From Pochonia chlamydosporia 170 (taxonomy: Eukaryota; Ascomycota; Sordariomycetes; Hypocreales; Clavicipitaceae), in NCBI RefSeq assembly GCF_001653235.2, contig NW_019154043.1, forward strand, positions 992,001-1,056,000: a stretch of DNA of 64,000 nucleotides. Reading direction: 5' to 3'. The position numbers and the translations under genes are program-made. Positions 11,072-22,712 of this stretch are shown here, piece by piece (the stretch's first letter is position 1; each line of letters opens with the position of its first letter). The notes below the pieces were generated by a model that had not been told where the DNA came from, searched no databases, and saw only the letters and a list, made by a program, of their open reading frames with translations.

Positions 11072-12008
11072 ATGGTGCGCCTCTTTATCATTATACGCGA
11101 CTGGCTTCTGCTTGGCGATGGACCAACTTTGGGGGCAATTGCCTGCAGCAAGATTCGCCTGTTTGGTAGCCGCCAACTGACAACTGATACAGAAGACTGA
11201 TGCAGTCGACAACGAGCAGGTCTCCGAGATCAAGAAGGCGTTCTCCTTTTTTGTGAGTATTGCCCAGATATTATTTCCTACGACCTGGTCGCCTTGAGGC
11301 TGGTGCTGATTGGAGTTACTATAGGACAAAGATGGTGATGGTGAGTTTCTCTCCGGCCGTCATAACCGCCTTCATAGAGAAACGCTCTCTACCTCCAATT
11401 CTCCCTTCCACTAGACGCCAACTTCGATTCTCCACGTAGGACTGGCCATGTACTTGATAGCCAGACATATGAATCAAATAAATACTACCCAGAAGGAGTG
11501 CTAAGCGTTCGATGTCAGGGAAAATCACCACCGAGGAGCTAGGCACCGTCATGCGATCGCTTGGCCTGAACCCATCCGAATCCGAGCTGAAGGACATGAT
11601 CAACGAGGTCGACGCCGATAACAGTGGCACCGTCGAGTTCCCAGGTGCGCCGCCCTGTGAGACCCGTTGTTTCATGAAACAACGGGATCGGCTGACGTGC
11701 CTCATCCAGACTTCCTGGCCATGATGGGTCGGAAAACGAGTGACAAGGACTTTGAGGAGGAGACTTGCGAGGCATTCAAGGTATTGGACCGTGACAACGA
11801 CGGTTTCATCTCCGCTGCAGAGCTGCGCCGTGCCATGAGCTCCATTGGCGAGAAACTCACAGACGACGAGGTTGATGAAATAATTCGCGTGGCCGACCAG
11901 GATGGCGATAGCCGCATTAGCTGTAAGAAATACTCACGAATTGATACAAGACTTGACTGACAATAAATCAAAGATGGCGAGTTTGTTCAGCTTCTGAAGC
12001 AAAAGTAA
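11072..12008 (+). CDS. Divergent calmodulin paralog (four EF hands)
   Basis: Six exons give 150 residues: 11072-11074 (the ATG alone), 11193-11252, 11325-11340 (16 bases), 11519-11644, 11710-11922 and 11974-12008. The first exon consisting only of ATG and the tiny exon for DKDGDG mirror the usual fungal calmodulin gene layout. The four loops read [36 protein letters not shown] and [12 protein letters not shown]. Compared with standard fungal calmodulin, the N terminus is altered ([20 protein letters not shown]), loop 2 ends in Asp rather than Glu, and loop 4 has Ser in place of the conserved Gly at position 6. All other metal ligands are present, so Ca2+ binding is likely, with weaker sites 2 and 4 as an inference. 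Length and alignment fit a calmodulin copy rather than centrin or a phosphatase subunit. A Ca2+-ATPase gene follows on the same strand 1.15 kb downstream. Confidence 0.83.
11663..11686. repeat. Perfect 24-base palindrome inside an intron of the calmodulin-like gene
   Basis: The arm CCCGTTGTTTCA (11663-11674) is followed directly by its exact reverse complement to 11686. It sits in the 65-base intron at 11645-11709. In the transcript it would fold as a hairpin between donor and branch region. Confidence 0.75.
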
Positions 12009-13161
12009 ACAACAAATCTCGCAAATGATTTTCGCTGTTGGCTGCTCAGATCGCGCGAGCACGGAAAGGTTTGAAGGTAAACTCAACTACTTTAGATAAG
12101 GCCCTTCAAGAGGTCAAATCTCTTCTGATCCGGATGTGTTCCAATCAAGCAGTGGATTCGGGTGGTATTCTCAACATGGACAGTACATAGAGGAACAGGC
12201 ATGGGAGCGTTATCTGGGAACATTGAATATTGTGAGCGATGCAATAGTGTCCACAATAGATGAAAATGAACTGGGCCTCAGTGGTTGGGATTACCTACCT
12301 TGCATCCATCTGTGAATCAATTGCCCGCCCCGACGTATCAAGACGATGGGTGTGCAAGATGCCGTCGGGGTCCTAGATAAACCGAACGTAGCTAATCATT
12401 TTGGACCTGAAGATCACGCAAAGGATGGATGAAAATCTTACAAGTAGAAACTAGAGTCGGAGACAAAGAATTGAGGTCCGTGATCAACTGCTTCATCCCC
12501 CGCCCCAAACATGGGACGGAGTTGTCGGTTCCATCGTGGCGTGCTTTACTCATTACGTCCAAGTTCCTGCTTATACCATGCAAGGTTGGGAGCATGCTTT
12601 CCGCTTGCATCTCTCCCGCACTGGATCTTCTGATTGACGAGCAGTGTCGGCAGACTCTAAGCTAATCAGTATCTTGAGTCGGCACCTGTGACTTCAATGT
12701 TGACTGCCAAAATGTCTGGTCAAGTGAGCGCACCAAAAGAGGCAAGTGCCCCTACCCATGCGCGTGCCGACTGGTTCCAGATCTTGGCGGCCCGGGGCAG
12801 GTGGAACCGGACGCCCCACATATCTTCACTTCCGTCCCCGATTACGTGAGCGACTTTCTAGGCTGCGACTGGTCCATCCTCGTCTTTCAATGTGGGGCTT
12901 GAGACTCTGATTTCCGTGTCCGCTCATGTAAGCGGACTTCTTAATTTTGAGGGCGTATTTATCAATCACAATAGGTTTGATCCTCGCGAGTTCAATGATT
13001 CAACATCCCGTCAAGTCCAAGAAATTTGGATTGAATATCTCGACAGCGAATATGAGGGCACGACTGACATACTCTCGTGGCCTCTCCGGGGGCCCTCCTC
13101 CCCAGCCGGGACAAGGTTATATGGCTTATATACTACGTAGAGAACCACGTCCGTCGGCAAG
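12009..13161. other. Intergenic region, no supported gene
   Basis: Lies between the calmodulin-like gene and the Ca2+-ATPase, both on the plus strand. Several open frames of 70-96 codons overlap on both strands; none has a recognisable motif. Probably the 3' region of one gene and the promoter of the next. A TATATA-like element occurs just before 13140. Confidence 0.45.
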
Positions 13162-16100
13162 ATGCGTTCGCTTCTTATGCGCTCGAAGTTCCGTCACAAT
13201 ATGTCCCACAATCTACTTGATCCCAAGGCGCTGCTGAACCCGCGTCAGCGGTCGCCGAGCGAATCGTACACTATATCCTCTGTTGAACCCTCATCTTCTA
13301 CAAGCGGGACTCTTGCCGCACCTAGTCTCGTCGAGGCCGACCTAAAGCAGCTTGATGCTCTTAGGCCGGACCCTGGCACAGAAGCCGACTTTGTAGTCGC
13401 CGACAATCCTTTCGATTACAGTCCCGGTCAGCTGAACAAGCTGGTCAATCCCAAATCTCTAGATGCGCTCAGGGCTCTAGGTGGCCTCGAGGGGCTTGCC
13501 CGCGGCCTCCACGTTGACATCGGCGCTGGCCTAGGCGTGGATGAGGTTGGGAACCAGGTCGCTTCAAACATGAAGGACCCATCCGCTGCCAGGATTCGCG
13601 TGTATGGGCGCAACCAACTCCCACCGAAGAAGCCCAAGTCAATTTGGAGACTGGCTTGGATCACCTTCCAGGAGCCGGTTCTCATCTTGTTGACGGTGGC
13701 CGGTACCATTTCTCTCGCGCTTGGTCTCTACGAGTCCTTTGGTGTCCCCAAAGAACCTGGTGCCTCCGCACCCGTCGATTGGGTCGAAGGTGTCGCCATT
13801 CTCGCTGCTGTTGTTATTGTTGTAGTAGTCGCATCGCACAATGATTGGCAAAAGGAAAAGGCTTTTGTCAAACTCAACACCAAAAAAAATGATAGGGACG
13901 TCAAGGTGCTCCGGTCCGGCAAGTCTATGCTCGTCAACATCAACGATATCCTTGTCGGAGATGTTCTATACCTTGAACCGGGTGACCTGGTGCCTGTTGA
14001 TGGCATCTTCATCGATGGGCATAACGTCAAGTGCGATGAATCATCCGTGACCGGGGAATCGGACGCGCTGAGGAAGACTGCCGCCGCAAAGGTCTTTGAA
14101 GCGGACTCAGGGAGCGCGAAGGAGTTGGACCCTTTCATCATCTCCGGCTCTAGGGTTATTGAAGGTAAGTAGTAGCCTCCGAACATACATCATACAGTCT
14201 GCTAATTTGTAGGTATTGGAACGTTCCTCTGTACCTCGGTCGGTGTACACAGCAGCTTTGGCAAGATCATGATGTCGGTCCGGACAGATATCGAGTCGAC
14301 GCCCCTACAGAAGAAGTTGGAAGGCCTAGCCGTAGCTATTGCAAAGCTCGGTGGTGGTGCTTCTCTGCTCATGTTCTTCATTCTGCTCTTCCGCTTCTGT
14401 GCTTCCCTCCCAGGGGATAGCAGGCCGCCGGAGCAGAAGGCGTCCACGTTTGTCGAGCTCCTGGTAGTGGCTATTGCTATTATTGCCGTTGCTGTGCCCG
14501 AGGGTCTTCCACTTGCGGTGACTCTTGCGCTTGCCTTTGCCACAAAGCGTCTTCTCAAGGAGAATAACCTTGTAAGAGTGCTCAGGGCGTGTGAGACTAT
14601 GGGCAACGCCACTTGCATCTGTTCAGATAAGACGGGAACTTTGGTACGTTATCGTGGAATGGGAGTTACGGACTTTACTAATTATTAGACTACGAACAAA
14701 ATGACGGTTGTCGCCGGCTTCTTTTGTGCTTCCAACTTCACGTCCGATGTCTCGTCATGGGCCGCGTCCCTAGCCCTGGACGTCAAAAAGCTTATCACTC
14801 AATCGGTCACCGTTAACTCCACCGCATTCGAAGGTGTGCAGCTTGGCACCGAAACCTTTATGGGCTCCAAGACGGAAACTGCACTACTGCAGCTCGCCAA
14901 AGACCATCTTGGAATGCAGTCCCTATCAGAGGCCCGGGCGAACGAGCAGGTCGTCCACATGGTGCCCTTTGACTCCGCGAAGAAGTACATGGCCGTCGTC
15001 ATCAAGGTGCCATCGGGCTACAGGCTACTCGTCAAGGGTGCTTCCGAGATCGTCCTCGGCTTCTGCTCCACCCAGGTGAATGCATTGACGGGTGGCATTG
15101 AACCCATGGACCGCAAAGCCGCAGAGGATGCTATCACTGCGTATGCGCGCAAGTCTCTCCGCACCATTGGTCTCGTGTATAAGGACTATGAGCAGGCCCC
15201 TGACATTGAGTCCTTGAGCGACCTGACACTCCTTGGTGTCGTTGGTATTCAAGATCCGGTTCGCCCTGGTGTTCCTGACGCCGTGCAAAATGCTGTTCGT
15301 GCTGGTGTTACCACACGAATGGTAACGGGAGACAACATAATCACTGCCCGGGCCATTGCCGCGGAGTGCGGCATCTTCACCGATGGTATCGTCATGGAAG
15401 GACCCGAGTTCCGCCGTATGTCTGAGGAGGAGCGTGACAAGATCATCCCTCGGCTGCAGGTTCTTGCTCGTTCGTCCCCTGAGGATAAGCGTATTCTAGT
15501 TACCCGTCTCAAGGCCCTTGGGGAAACCGTGGCTGTGACTGGTGACGGCACTAATGATGCACCAGCCCTCAAGGCTGCTGATGTTGGTTTCTCTATGGGT
15601 ATTTCAGGCACTGAGGTTGCTAAAGAGGCGTCTGAGATTATCCTTATGGATGATAACTTTACCTCGATTATTACTGCGCTTAAATGGGGGCGGGCCGTCA
15701 ATGATGCAGTGCAGAAATTCCTTCAGGTACATTTCCACTGTTATAGAGTAGAGCCAAAAACCATGGCTAACCTGTCAATAGTTCCAAATTACCGTCAACA
15801 TTACTGCGGTTATTCTGTCATTTGTCACGTCCATGTACGACGACGCCATGGAGCCTGTACTCAAGGCTATACAACTACTCTGGGTAAGACGATAATCTTC
15901 TTTGGCTCATGCATAACTCCAGCTGCTAATTGTTCAATAGATCAATTTGATCATGGATACAATGGCTGCCCTGGCCCTGGCCACAGACCCTCCTACGGAC
16001 GCCATTCTCGATAGGCAGCCTCAGCCCAAGTCAGCGCCGCTTATCACCATCAATGTGAGTTTACCGTCACCTGATACACGGCAAAGCTAATCTCTGTAGA

Positions 16101-16687
16101 TGTGGAAAATGATTATCGGTCAATCAATCTTCCAGCTTGTTGTTATTCTGATCCTTTACTTTATAGGCGGCGATATCCTCAACTATAACACCAGCATCAC
16201 TGATGAAAGGCTCCAGCTTGATACTATCATCTTTAACGTCTTTGTCTGGATGCAGATTTTCAATGAGCTAAATTGCCGTCGACTGGATAACAAGTTTAAT
16301 GTTTTTACAGGCGTACACCGTAATTGGTTCTTTATCTTTATTAACCTCATCATGGTCGGCCTACAGATTGCCATCATCTTTGTCGGTGGCCGGGTCTTTG
16401 ATATTCACCCTAATGGTCTCGATGGTACTCAGTGGGCTATTTCCATTCTGATCGCGGGATTCAGTTTACCGTGGGGTATTATCGTCCGAATTTTCCCTGA
16501 CAAGTGGTTTGCGGAAGCTGTCCACTTTGTGGCACCACCTTTTGTCTTTGCGTATGGGCTCATGGCCAAGGGGTTCCGCAAATTCGGCACGCTTTTCAAG
16601 AGGTCTAGTAAATCGGAACCGAAGAAGCGGGTTGATTCTGAAAAGGTGCAAATAAGATGGAGGAGAGCAGGACTGGGGTGCTTGTAG
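13162..16687 (+). CDS. P2B-type Ca2+-transporting ATPase (PMC1/PMCA family)
   Basis: Six exons give 1091 residues: 13162-14164, 14213-14643, 14689-15726, 15782-15883, 15941-16054 and 16100-16687. All introns are canonical. It is a P-type pump that drives Ca2+ out of the cytosol, in fungi usually into the vacuole. Seen motifs: the actuator loop VTGES near residue 295, PEGLPLAV before the ion-site helix, the phosphorylated Asp473 in CSDKTGTLTTNKM, KGASE at 594-598, TGDN near 691, and hinge GDGTNDAP at 763-770. The helix FQITVNITAV then INLIMDTMAALALATDPP matches M5-M6 of calcium pumps. A 130-residue N-terminal cytosolic extension precedes the first membrane helix. In plants a regulatory calmodulin site lies at the N terminus, in animals at the C terminus; here the C-terminal tail after about residue 1060 is short and basic (RSSKSEPKKR). 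Two earlier ATGs at 13162 and 13177 are both possible starts. Its neighbour encodes a calmodulin-like protein. Confidence 0.92.
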
Positions 16688-17343
16688 CGGCGCCTATTAT
16701 TGTTTTACCGCCCAGCGAGAAGCTGTTATGACTGCCGTGCCAGGCTTTCTATCCATAAACGTATGGAATACGGTAATCCATATGGAACGTTCTATATAGA
16801 CTAACCGTATTCTATTTATACCTTTGGGCTCAGCGAGAAGGAGCTTAGAACAGAAGATGTCAACTCGTCGCTGTGTTCGCTACGAGCAAAGATCGGAGAG
16901 GGTTGTTAGGTTCCCATTTTAGCAAGACAATTCTCATGGCTTCAGTATAAAACATTTCTCCTATAGTCATTAGAGGGGTTTGTAAGGTTAGGGTGAGGCG
17001 GGCCCTGCAAAATCCAGAACTTGGTTATCATTTTTGCCTTTGGTAGTTGAGGTTAGCTATTAAGACGAACACCCCTCGCTTGCTTGGTTATGGTAGGATT
17101 TGAATAAATAGAATACGTTAAAGAGAGTTGAAAGGTCTGTAATCCAGGATGAACCAGCCGACGATTCGAAGAGGAGCAAGGTGGTGGCTGCCACGACCAT
17201 ATACCCTTGGGATACGCCCAATCTCTTCTCAGTGCTCCCTCCAGGAACTGCTGATATCATGCGTTCTGAGGAGCTCCATGCAGTAACATGGAAAAATTGC
17301 GCGCTGCAGATGCCAAGCCAAGCGCCATGTCCCTGGGTCCAGC
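16688..17343. other. Convergent intergenic region, possible 3'-end hairpin
   Basis: No gene seen. GAATACGGT at 16766-16774 has its exact inverted copy ACCGTATTC at 16804-16812, about 100 bases after the ATPase stop, which may form a stem in the 3' UTR. The ATPase and the small membrane protein gene converge here. Confidence 0.4.
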
Positions 17344-17784
17344 TCAGTCATCCTTACTGCGTCGGCCATCCATCATGTAATCATCAACAGTATAAGTCCC
17401 CACAACATCCGATTCGGTCCTTGTCTGAATCTCGTCTATCGCCGGCTGCGCGGAGAGCCAGGCCGCTACCAGCATGCTCTTCAAAGTCCAACTAGACCTG
17501 AACCGACCAGGCGTGTACCACTCCAGCCCGTTGCGAGAGAAATCACGGTGGTATGGGAAATTGGCAAGCAGGTGAAGGCGCAGCAGTGACGGATACCTAT
17601 ACAAGTCAAATAATGCCGCCCTCTCAGCGGACAAGTACCATCGGAGGCTGCCAACTGTGAATCCAAGCGATGAGCCGAGCACAAATGGGAGGGCTGCTGT
17701 TCCCCAGAGAGCACTGGCGACGAGCGTGGTGCTTATGCCCACGACTACAGCGGTATACGTGCCTGCTAGGAGGCTGCGAAACAT
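17344..17784 (-). CDS. Conserved-looking small membrane protein, unknown function
   Basis: Single-exon frame of 146 residues. Two adjacent hydrophobic segments lie at about residues 7-26 (TYTAVVVGISTTLVASALWG) and 30-46 (ALPFVLGSSLGFTVGSL), and a third weaker one near 103-113. Between them a basic and aromatic stretch (LRWYLSAERAALFDLYRYPS) suggests a membrane-proximal helix. I do not recognise the family. The C terminus is polar and charged (DDYMMDGRRSKDD). The coherent alternation of membrane and amphipathic parts, and the length of the frame, make a real gene likely. It converges with the Ca2+-ATPase. Confidence 0.55.
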   Translation of the reverse strand: MFRSLLAGTYTAVVVGISTTLVASALWGTAALPFVLGSSLGFTVGSLRWYLSAERAALFDLYRYPSLLRLHLLANFPYHRDFSRNGLEWYTPGRFRSSWTLKSMLVAAWLSAQPAIDEIQTRTESDVVGTYTVDDYMMDGRRSKDD

Positions 17785-18722
17785 TCTGCCATGGGTCAGT
17801 TGAGAGCGTCGAGGCGAATGTTGTTCATCCGTGGTAGAAGTTCTGGCAACGCGTACACTAGTCCTGGGCCACTGGAAGCAATCAGCGTATGCTCATTGAT
17901 CTCGAATTTTGGTAGTTACCGACCTGACATTTCCCCATCCACCAATAATCTTGAGTAAACTGAATGGGTGTTGGGAGTTGGACGTGAAGTCCGCGACCTG
18001 GGAGGACGTGAGCAAACGAGTGGGTGGGATGCGGGATGGAGAAACCTGACACTCATTTCTTGCATGTTGAAGGGCTAATTGCGTGAGGCGATGGGAACGG
18101 CAGTACTAATTGCGTCACAACCTTCTGGGCTACTGGATTTTTATCAACTTATGGCATCATGTCGAAAGATACCGTCGTGAGTTGTCGGTGCCGCGCGACC
18201 GGAAAATTCATGTCAGATCAAGGTGGTAGCGAAAGTCAAGCTGTCTGGTCGAACCTTGACGGGAGTGACTTGATGGCACTTGCAAGCTGTCAAAAAGTCG
18301 GATGCTCATTGGTTCGATGTTCCATGTGACTTCCAATGGTGAGCAGTTCGTGTGGCATTGTATGTTGCTAGCTACATGTCAGGCGCCGCAATGACAAAAA
18401 AGAAACAAAAGTGGAAGATAATTCCTCATCGACGTGAATTTGAAGATATCTGGTTCTTTATAAAATTGTCTTCCTGTTACTGTTTGTGGTAAGAAGTATT
18501 TGCCGCATCAATTATACACCAACACATCTCAAGGCCTCAACACACACCGAGATATGAGATACGTTTCCCGTGAATGCTTAAATACTCTTGGCCCGTCGCT
18601 GTATTTAAGTACACACCATCGCCAGGTTCAATGTTGCCATATAGCCCCAGTGCCCAGCAGATGCACTGACGCCAATTTACAGATTCCATTCAGCTTACAG
18701 GGTAGGCTTGATTCCCAGAGAG

Positions 18723-18932
18723 TCAAAAAGTTGGGCAAATTTGTAAATGGTTGCTTCGAGCTTTCGAACCACGTACTACTATTTTCGGGAGGTCTTCATT
18801 GATATAATTAGTCAATATTGTTCCATCGAAGTCAAACAGGCTTGCTGGAGAACCCGATGCAAGATCAAACTTTGGTGGCATCAATGCATGATGTGCCTTT
18901 GCAACCACAAGATGCATCCATCCTTTTGTCAA
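18723..18932 (-). pseudogene. HAD-phosphatase-like N-terminal fragment
   Basis: A 69-codon frame contains SPASLFDFDGTILTNYI, whose DFDGT is motif I of haloacid dehalogenase-type phosphatases, the site of the nucleophile Asp. After about 20 further residues the frame loses any likeness and stops. A GTACGT at about 18770 (minus strand) could be a splice donor, but I saw no continuing HAD motifs II-IV downstream to 17800. It is most simply a truncated relic; chance occurrence of the motif is possible. Confidence 0.35.
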
Positions 18933-19040
18933 ACACCGTCATGCCAGGTACTACCACACGACGCTGTAAAATTGGCGAAAGCAATCGCTGTAATATGACA
19001 AACTCGAATTGGCAAAAAGAAACCGCAGCACTCCGATTAC

Positions 19041-19053
19041 AAAAAAAAAAAAA
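19041..19053 (-). terminator. RNA polymerase III terminator of tRNA-Pro
   Basis: Thirteen A on the plus strand, that is a run of 13 T on the tRNA strand, beginning 12 bases after the tRNA 3' end. Far above the 4-5 T needed by fungal Pol III. Confidence 0.85.
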
Positions 19054-19065
19054 CGGAGAAAGAAG

Positions 19066-19156
19066 GGTCTGGCCGGGGATTGAACCCGGGACCTCTCGCA
19101 AACTAATGCTTCGGGTGTTACCCTAAGCGAGAATCATACCACTAGACCACCAGACC
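19066..19156 (-). tRNA. tRNA-Pro (AGG), with a 20-base intron
   Basis: On the minus strand the acceptor arms GGTCTGG and CCAGACC pair fully. The D region GGTCTAGTGGTATGAT is the usual internal A box; CCGGGTTCAATCCCCGG forms the T arm and B box. The anticodon stem CTCGC/GCGAG encloses TTAGGG, so the anticodon is AGG (decoding CCU, and CCC by inosine). An intron of about 20 bases follows the base next to the anticodon (position 37/38), the standard place. No CCA is encoded, as normal in eukaryotes. Confidence 0.93.
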
Positions 19157-19745
19157 ATGTAATGTACCTGGGTACTTTACAAGGACTCGGTGCCCGATAA
19201 ACAGTACTATGAGGAAGGAGCAATCTGATCCGACCTGCGAGGACTTGCTCCAAATTGCTGTGAATGCCGTTCTGAGGGTTCAATGCTCATGGACCGCAAA
19301 CTGAATGTTCAGATTGGATTCATGCTATTATTTGTGCACACGTCAGACTTTCCATAACTTCTCTGCACGTATCAAGGACACTCCGCTTGACTAAACAATA
19401 ATATGATGCTCGTCAACAGCTGAGCTGTATTGCATTTCGCCATTCATCAAGCAACAACACTGCAACATCGTGGTTGCGAGCAAATATCGCCTTTACCACG
19501 TGATGGAAATTACCTCTCCTCACGTGCAAACTCGTAAACGGCAGTCACGCAGGCATTACTTCCTTCGATTCTACCAGCACAATGCTTGGCGCGTCGTTGT
19601 TCCTCGTTCGATGTTCCGCTTTCATGTTCTTCGCTTCCTCACAGCTGCACAACCCGTTCGTGTCCGAAGTCTCTAGTCTCGTTTCAGCCACAAATATTCT
19701 CTAGTCGAACGTTCAATCCGTCTCTTTAGGTGCAGGAGTGTCGAC
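19157..19745. other. Upstream region of the RNase H gene
   Basis: No supported coding region. Pyrimidine-rich stretches before 19746 suit a fungal transcription start region. The tRNA gene on the other strand starts at its left end. Confidence 0.4.
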
Positions 19746-20732
19746 ATGACTCCATCTGACAACCAGGCGTCTGAACGGCCAAACTGGCTAATGGTTTGTC
19801 GCGCTCATGGTCGCTTAATGTGTGACTACTGCAACGTAAGCTACGATGTATTTGAGAGGGATGAGCGTCGTCTCCAGAACAGTCAATGGGTTCAAATCAC
19901 GTCTCGTTCATATACTTCAAACTACGGAACTAGAGAGGGCGAGACATCACAAACCGACACCAGAAGCCGGTTTAGAGACACCCTTCCCGTATCTCAGGGC
20001 TACCATTCACCCGATCCCCCCCTGGAGGCAGCCTCCGACCCGCAGTTCGACGATGCGGAAATTAGACAAGGCTACGAACGAATCCTACCCACAGCATTCA
20101 TTCCACCGGCGGGATCAACTGAGCCTGATGACCTATTTCAGGCGAAGTTTCATCTCTGCCTCTCATGTGCGGAACCATCATACCATTGGGTTCGACAAGA
20201 CGACCCGAAGCAAATGTTGATATATACCGATGGTGCCTGTTCCAACAATGGACAGCTTGGTCCCCAGGCAGGATGGGCATTCGTCGTTGGCCCTCCCAGT
20301 TTTGGCATAACAGGACATGTTTCGGGCCGCCTTGAAGACAAAGGCCCAATTGGAGATGAGTATCGTCAGACGAGCAACAGAGCAGAGCTGCGAGCCGTTG
20401 TTGAAGCGCTTCGGTACAGAAACTGGGCGGCCGAGGGATTTACCTCTGTAGTAATTGCAACCGACTCCGCGCATGTGGCCAAGGGCGTCACGAGGTGGAT
20501 TCGAAAATGGCTTAAAAATGGGTGGAGAGCCTCCGATGGACCGGTGAAGAATAAGGACATGTGGGCGATGCTCCTTGAAGAGCTCGAGCGGTGTGACTCC
20601 TTAGGGTTCGAGGTCAAGTTATGGAGAATTCCGAGGAAACTCAACCGCATGGCTGATGAAGTTGCAAAGTCAGCTGCAGAAAAGGACGAAGTGCGTTATT
20701 CTTACCAGGACATCAGAAGAACTCATGTTTGA
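19746..20732 (+). CDS. RNase H-domain protein with an N-terminal Cys motif
   Basis: Single exon, 328 residues. The C-terminal half is an RNase H fold: TDGACSNNG with Asp162, SNRAELRAV with Glu214, ATDSAHVAKG with Asp240, and LNRMADEVAKSA with Asp304. These four acids match the DEDD metal site that cuts the RNA strand of RNA-DNA hybrids. The usual HxG before the last Asp is replaced by WRIPRKLN, as in other fungal RNase H-like proteins. Residues 18-29 hold CRAHGRLMCDYC, a small possible zinc site, and C138/C141 (CLSC) could complete it; this is inference. It lacks the hybrid-binding domain seen at the start of RNase H1, so its RNA substrate is uncertain. No targeting sequence is evident. The four acids being intact argues for an active enzyme. 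Confidence 0.85.
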   Translation: MTPSDNQASERPNWLMVCRAHGRLMCDYCNVSYDVFERDERRLQNSQWVQITSRSYTSNYGTREGETSQTDTRSRFRDTLPVSQGYHSPDPPLEAASDPQFDDAEIRQGYERILPTAFIPPAGSTEPDDLFQAKFHLCLSCAEPSYHWVRQDDPKQMLIYTDGACSNNGQLGPQAGWAFVVGPPSFGITGHVSGRLEDKGPIGDEYRQTSNRAELRAVVEALRYRNWAAEGFTSVVIATDSAHVAKGVTRWIRKWLKNGWRASDGPVKNKDMWAMLLEELERCDSLGFEVKLWRIPRKLNRMADEVAKSAAEKDEVRYSYQDIRRTHV

Positions 20733-20860
20733 ATGGAGACAGGAGACAGGAATGGTGAAATGGAGCTTTGCTAAACAGCTTTCTTTTGGCAATTTTGGCA
20801 CTGAGTACTGGGGGCATCAAGAGACTACACATGTATAATATATTATCATGCCATGTACCA

Positions 20861-22712
20861 TTAAAACCGCTCGGCTTCAGTAAAGTGGTGAGGCTCAAAT
20901 GGTAGCAGACACGCAACGATCGCAATGACTCCATATAAGCCGACCAAAACCCAGATCGGGACAGAAGACGTCAGGTCCCCAAAAGCAGCAATGAATGGCG
21001 AAGACAAAGAGGCTATTCTTCCAGAAGCCAGTGCCAAACCAGCACCAGTGCCTCTATTTGCTGTTGGCATGACCTCGGGGGTATATCTGGTTCGAAGTTC
21101 TCAGTGACACACTTCTACACCTGACGTATCGCGGATGAGACATTGAACACTTACGCATAAAGAATGCCGTAAAAGGCGTTCTGCCAAAAGCTTATCATGC
21201 TCGAGAATGCAATGTTGCTCCCCTCGGAGCGGACGGTGGTGAAACCGCCACAGAAAGCTGCTGCACAGAGAGCCGTAACTGCCATGGCGCGACGACGACC
21301 GAGAATAGGAATGTTGACGAGATATGTCGAGAGAACGGGGCCAAAGATGCCAACCGTTGAAGAAATGGCATAGTCGCGATATGTCTGGAAGGTGCTCCCG
21401 TTTCCGAGATTTGCGCCGTTGTTTTGGAGATAGACTGGTAGGTAGAGAGTGTACACAGGATACCTGCAACAACGATGTTAGAGACGTGATTTCGATGATA
21501 GCCTAGTTGATTCCTGATGGGGGCAGTTGAACGTACGCAACACCAATGCAGGCCCAGAGAAGCATGACTCCTGAGGTGGAAAAGCCTTGTTTCTTGTTGG
21601 CAAACAAGCCTCGGAAGTGAAGGGAACCCAAAAGAGACGCCTTCTTATCACCTCCTTCATCAGGAATGGCTGGTTCAAAATCCCCAGCTGTAATGGTGAT
21701 TTCGGTTTTGTTGATGTGAGCCATCTCTTTCAATGCACCCACGGCATCGTCAAAGCGACCCTGGGAGACGAACCACTTGGGTGATTCTTCCATCTTCATA
21801 AAAAAGATGCGAATTGTGGCCATGACAAGTGATAGTCCGCCAATAAGAATGTATTGGTAGCGCCAGCCCATGTTCTCGGAACTGCTGCAGGTGGCTGGTG
21901 TGCTGCCTTGGGGACAAGAGAATTTGTCTATGAGCGGCCATGCTGCAAACCCTTGTTAATGCATGGCCAAAGGTGTTGGAGGTGTTGATACGAACCTAGC
22001 AAGCCGCCGATTGCGTTTCCGACTCCCCACCAGAGTGGTAATGCGGTGAGAACATAATCTTTGGACTTGGGGAGCGATTCAATGAAGACGGTAAGATCAA
22101 TGGCCACTGACGCGAGTTATTAGAACAGAACCGTTTGATTGCTGATATGCGGGAGAGGGATTCAGAGCAACACTCACAGTTACCACCACCACCTATTGAC
22201 TGCAAGCCCACAAATACGGCCAGAGCAGCAAAATTAGGTGACGCCGCTGCAACAAGGGTCCAAATCGTCACGAACATGAGTGATACCTGCCAAACAAGTC
22301 GACGGCCAATAATGTCAACTGCGAATCCGCAGAGTATAGCGCCAAGCAGGGCGCCGACATACAGCGCGGCAATAATCATTTCGGGATACTTGACGCTCCA
22401 TTGTTTGACAATCTGCGGCTGAACCAAACCGACGGATATTACTAGCATCTAGTTGCGGTCTCTGTTAGCAGAAATAACAGACTATATTGGGGGGATGGGA
22501 ACTACCTGATCAACGAAGAAGCCAAATCCGCAGGTGCAAAACAGCTGCCATTGATATCTCCCAAATCCAACTTCTTCAATCGCATGGTTGACAAGTGCGA
22601 TGTTGCGGGACGCTATGGCTTGTGCGGATATTGCTGGTTGTTGGACTTTGGAGGTTGTTTCAACTACAACGTCCATGTTATCTTTTTCCGTTTCCATTGC
22701 TGCGGAGTGCAT
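20861..22712 (-). CDS. Major facilitator superfamily transporter
   Basis: Six exons give about 509 residues: 22506-22712, 22178-22448, 21996-22106, 21537-21942, 21155-21463 and 20861-21086. All five introns are GT-AG. It is a 12-helix carrier of the sugar/organic-solute type: GALLGAILCGFAVDIIGRR is the loop 2-3 MFS signature (G-x3-D-x2-GRR), followed by an N-terminal cytosolic tail. Phrases such as GLQSIGGGGNLAIDLTVF and ESLPKSKDYVL match the SVOP-like/metabolite branch. The loop between helices 6 and 7 (EESPKWFVSQGRFDDAVGALKEMA) is typical of the sugar porter group. The substrate cannot be read. Start may be at 22712 or five codons later at 22697. The neighbour upstream is a Zn2Cys6 regulator and then an FAD amine oxidase, so uptake of an amine or Amadori compound is a reasonable guess. 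Confidence 0.88.

Larger units (their letters stand above)
17785..19065. other. Intergenic region
   Basis: Contains the promoter side of the small membrane protein gene and a short HAD-like fragment listed separately at 18723-18932. Otherwise no supported feature. Confidence 0.45.

Noticed and set aside
19066..19156. Possible tRNA for another amino acid because of the enlarged anticodon loop
   Set aside because: Removing the 20-base intron leaves the standard tRNA-Pro AGG loop; arms and boxes agree.
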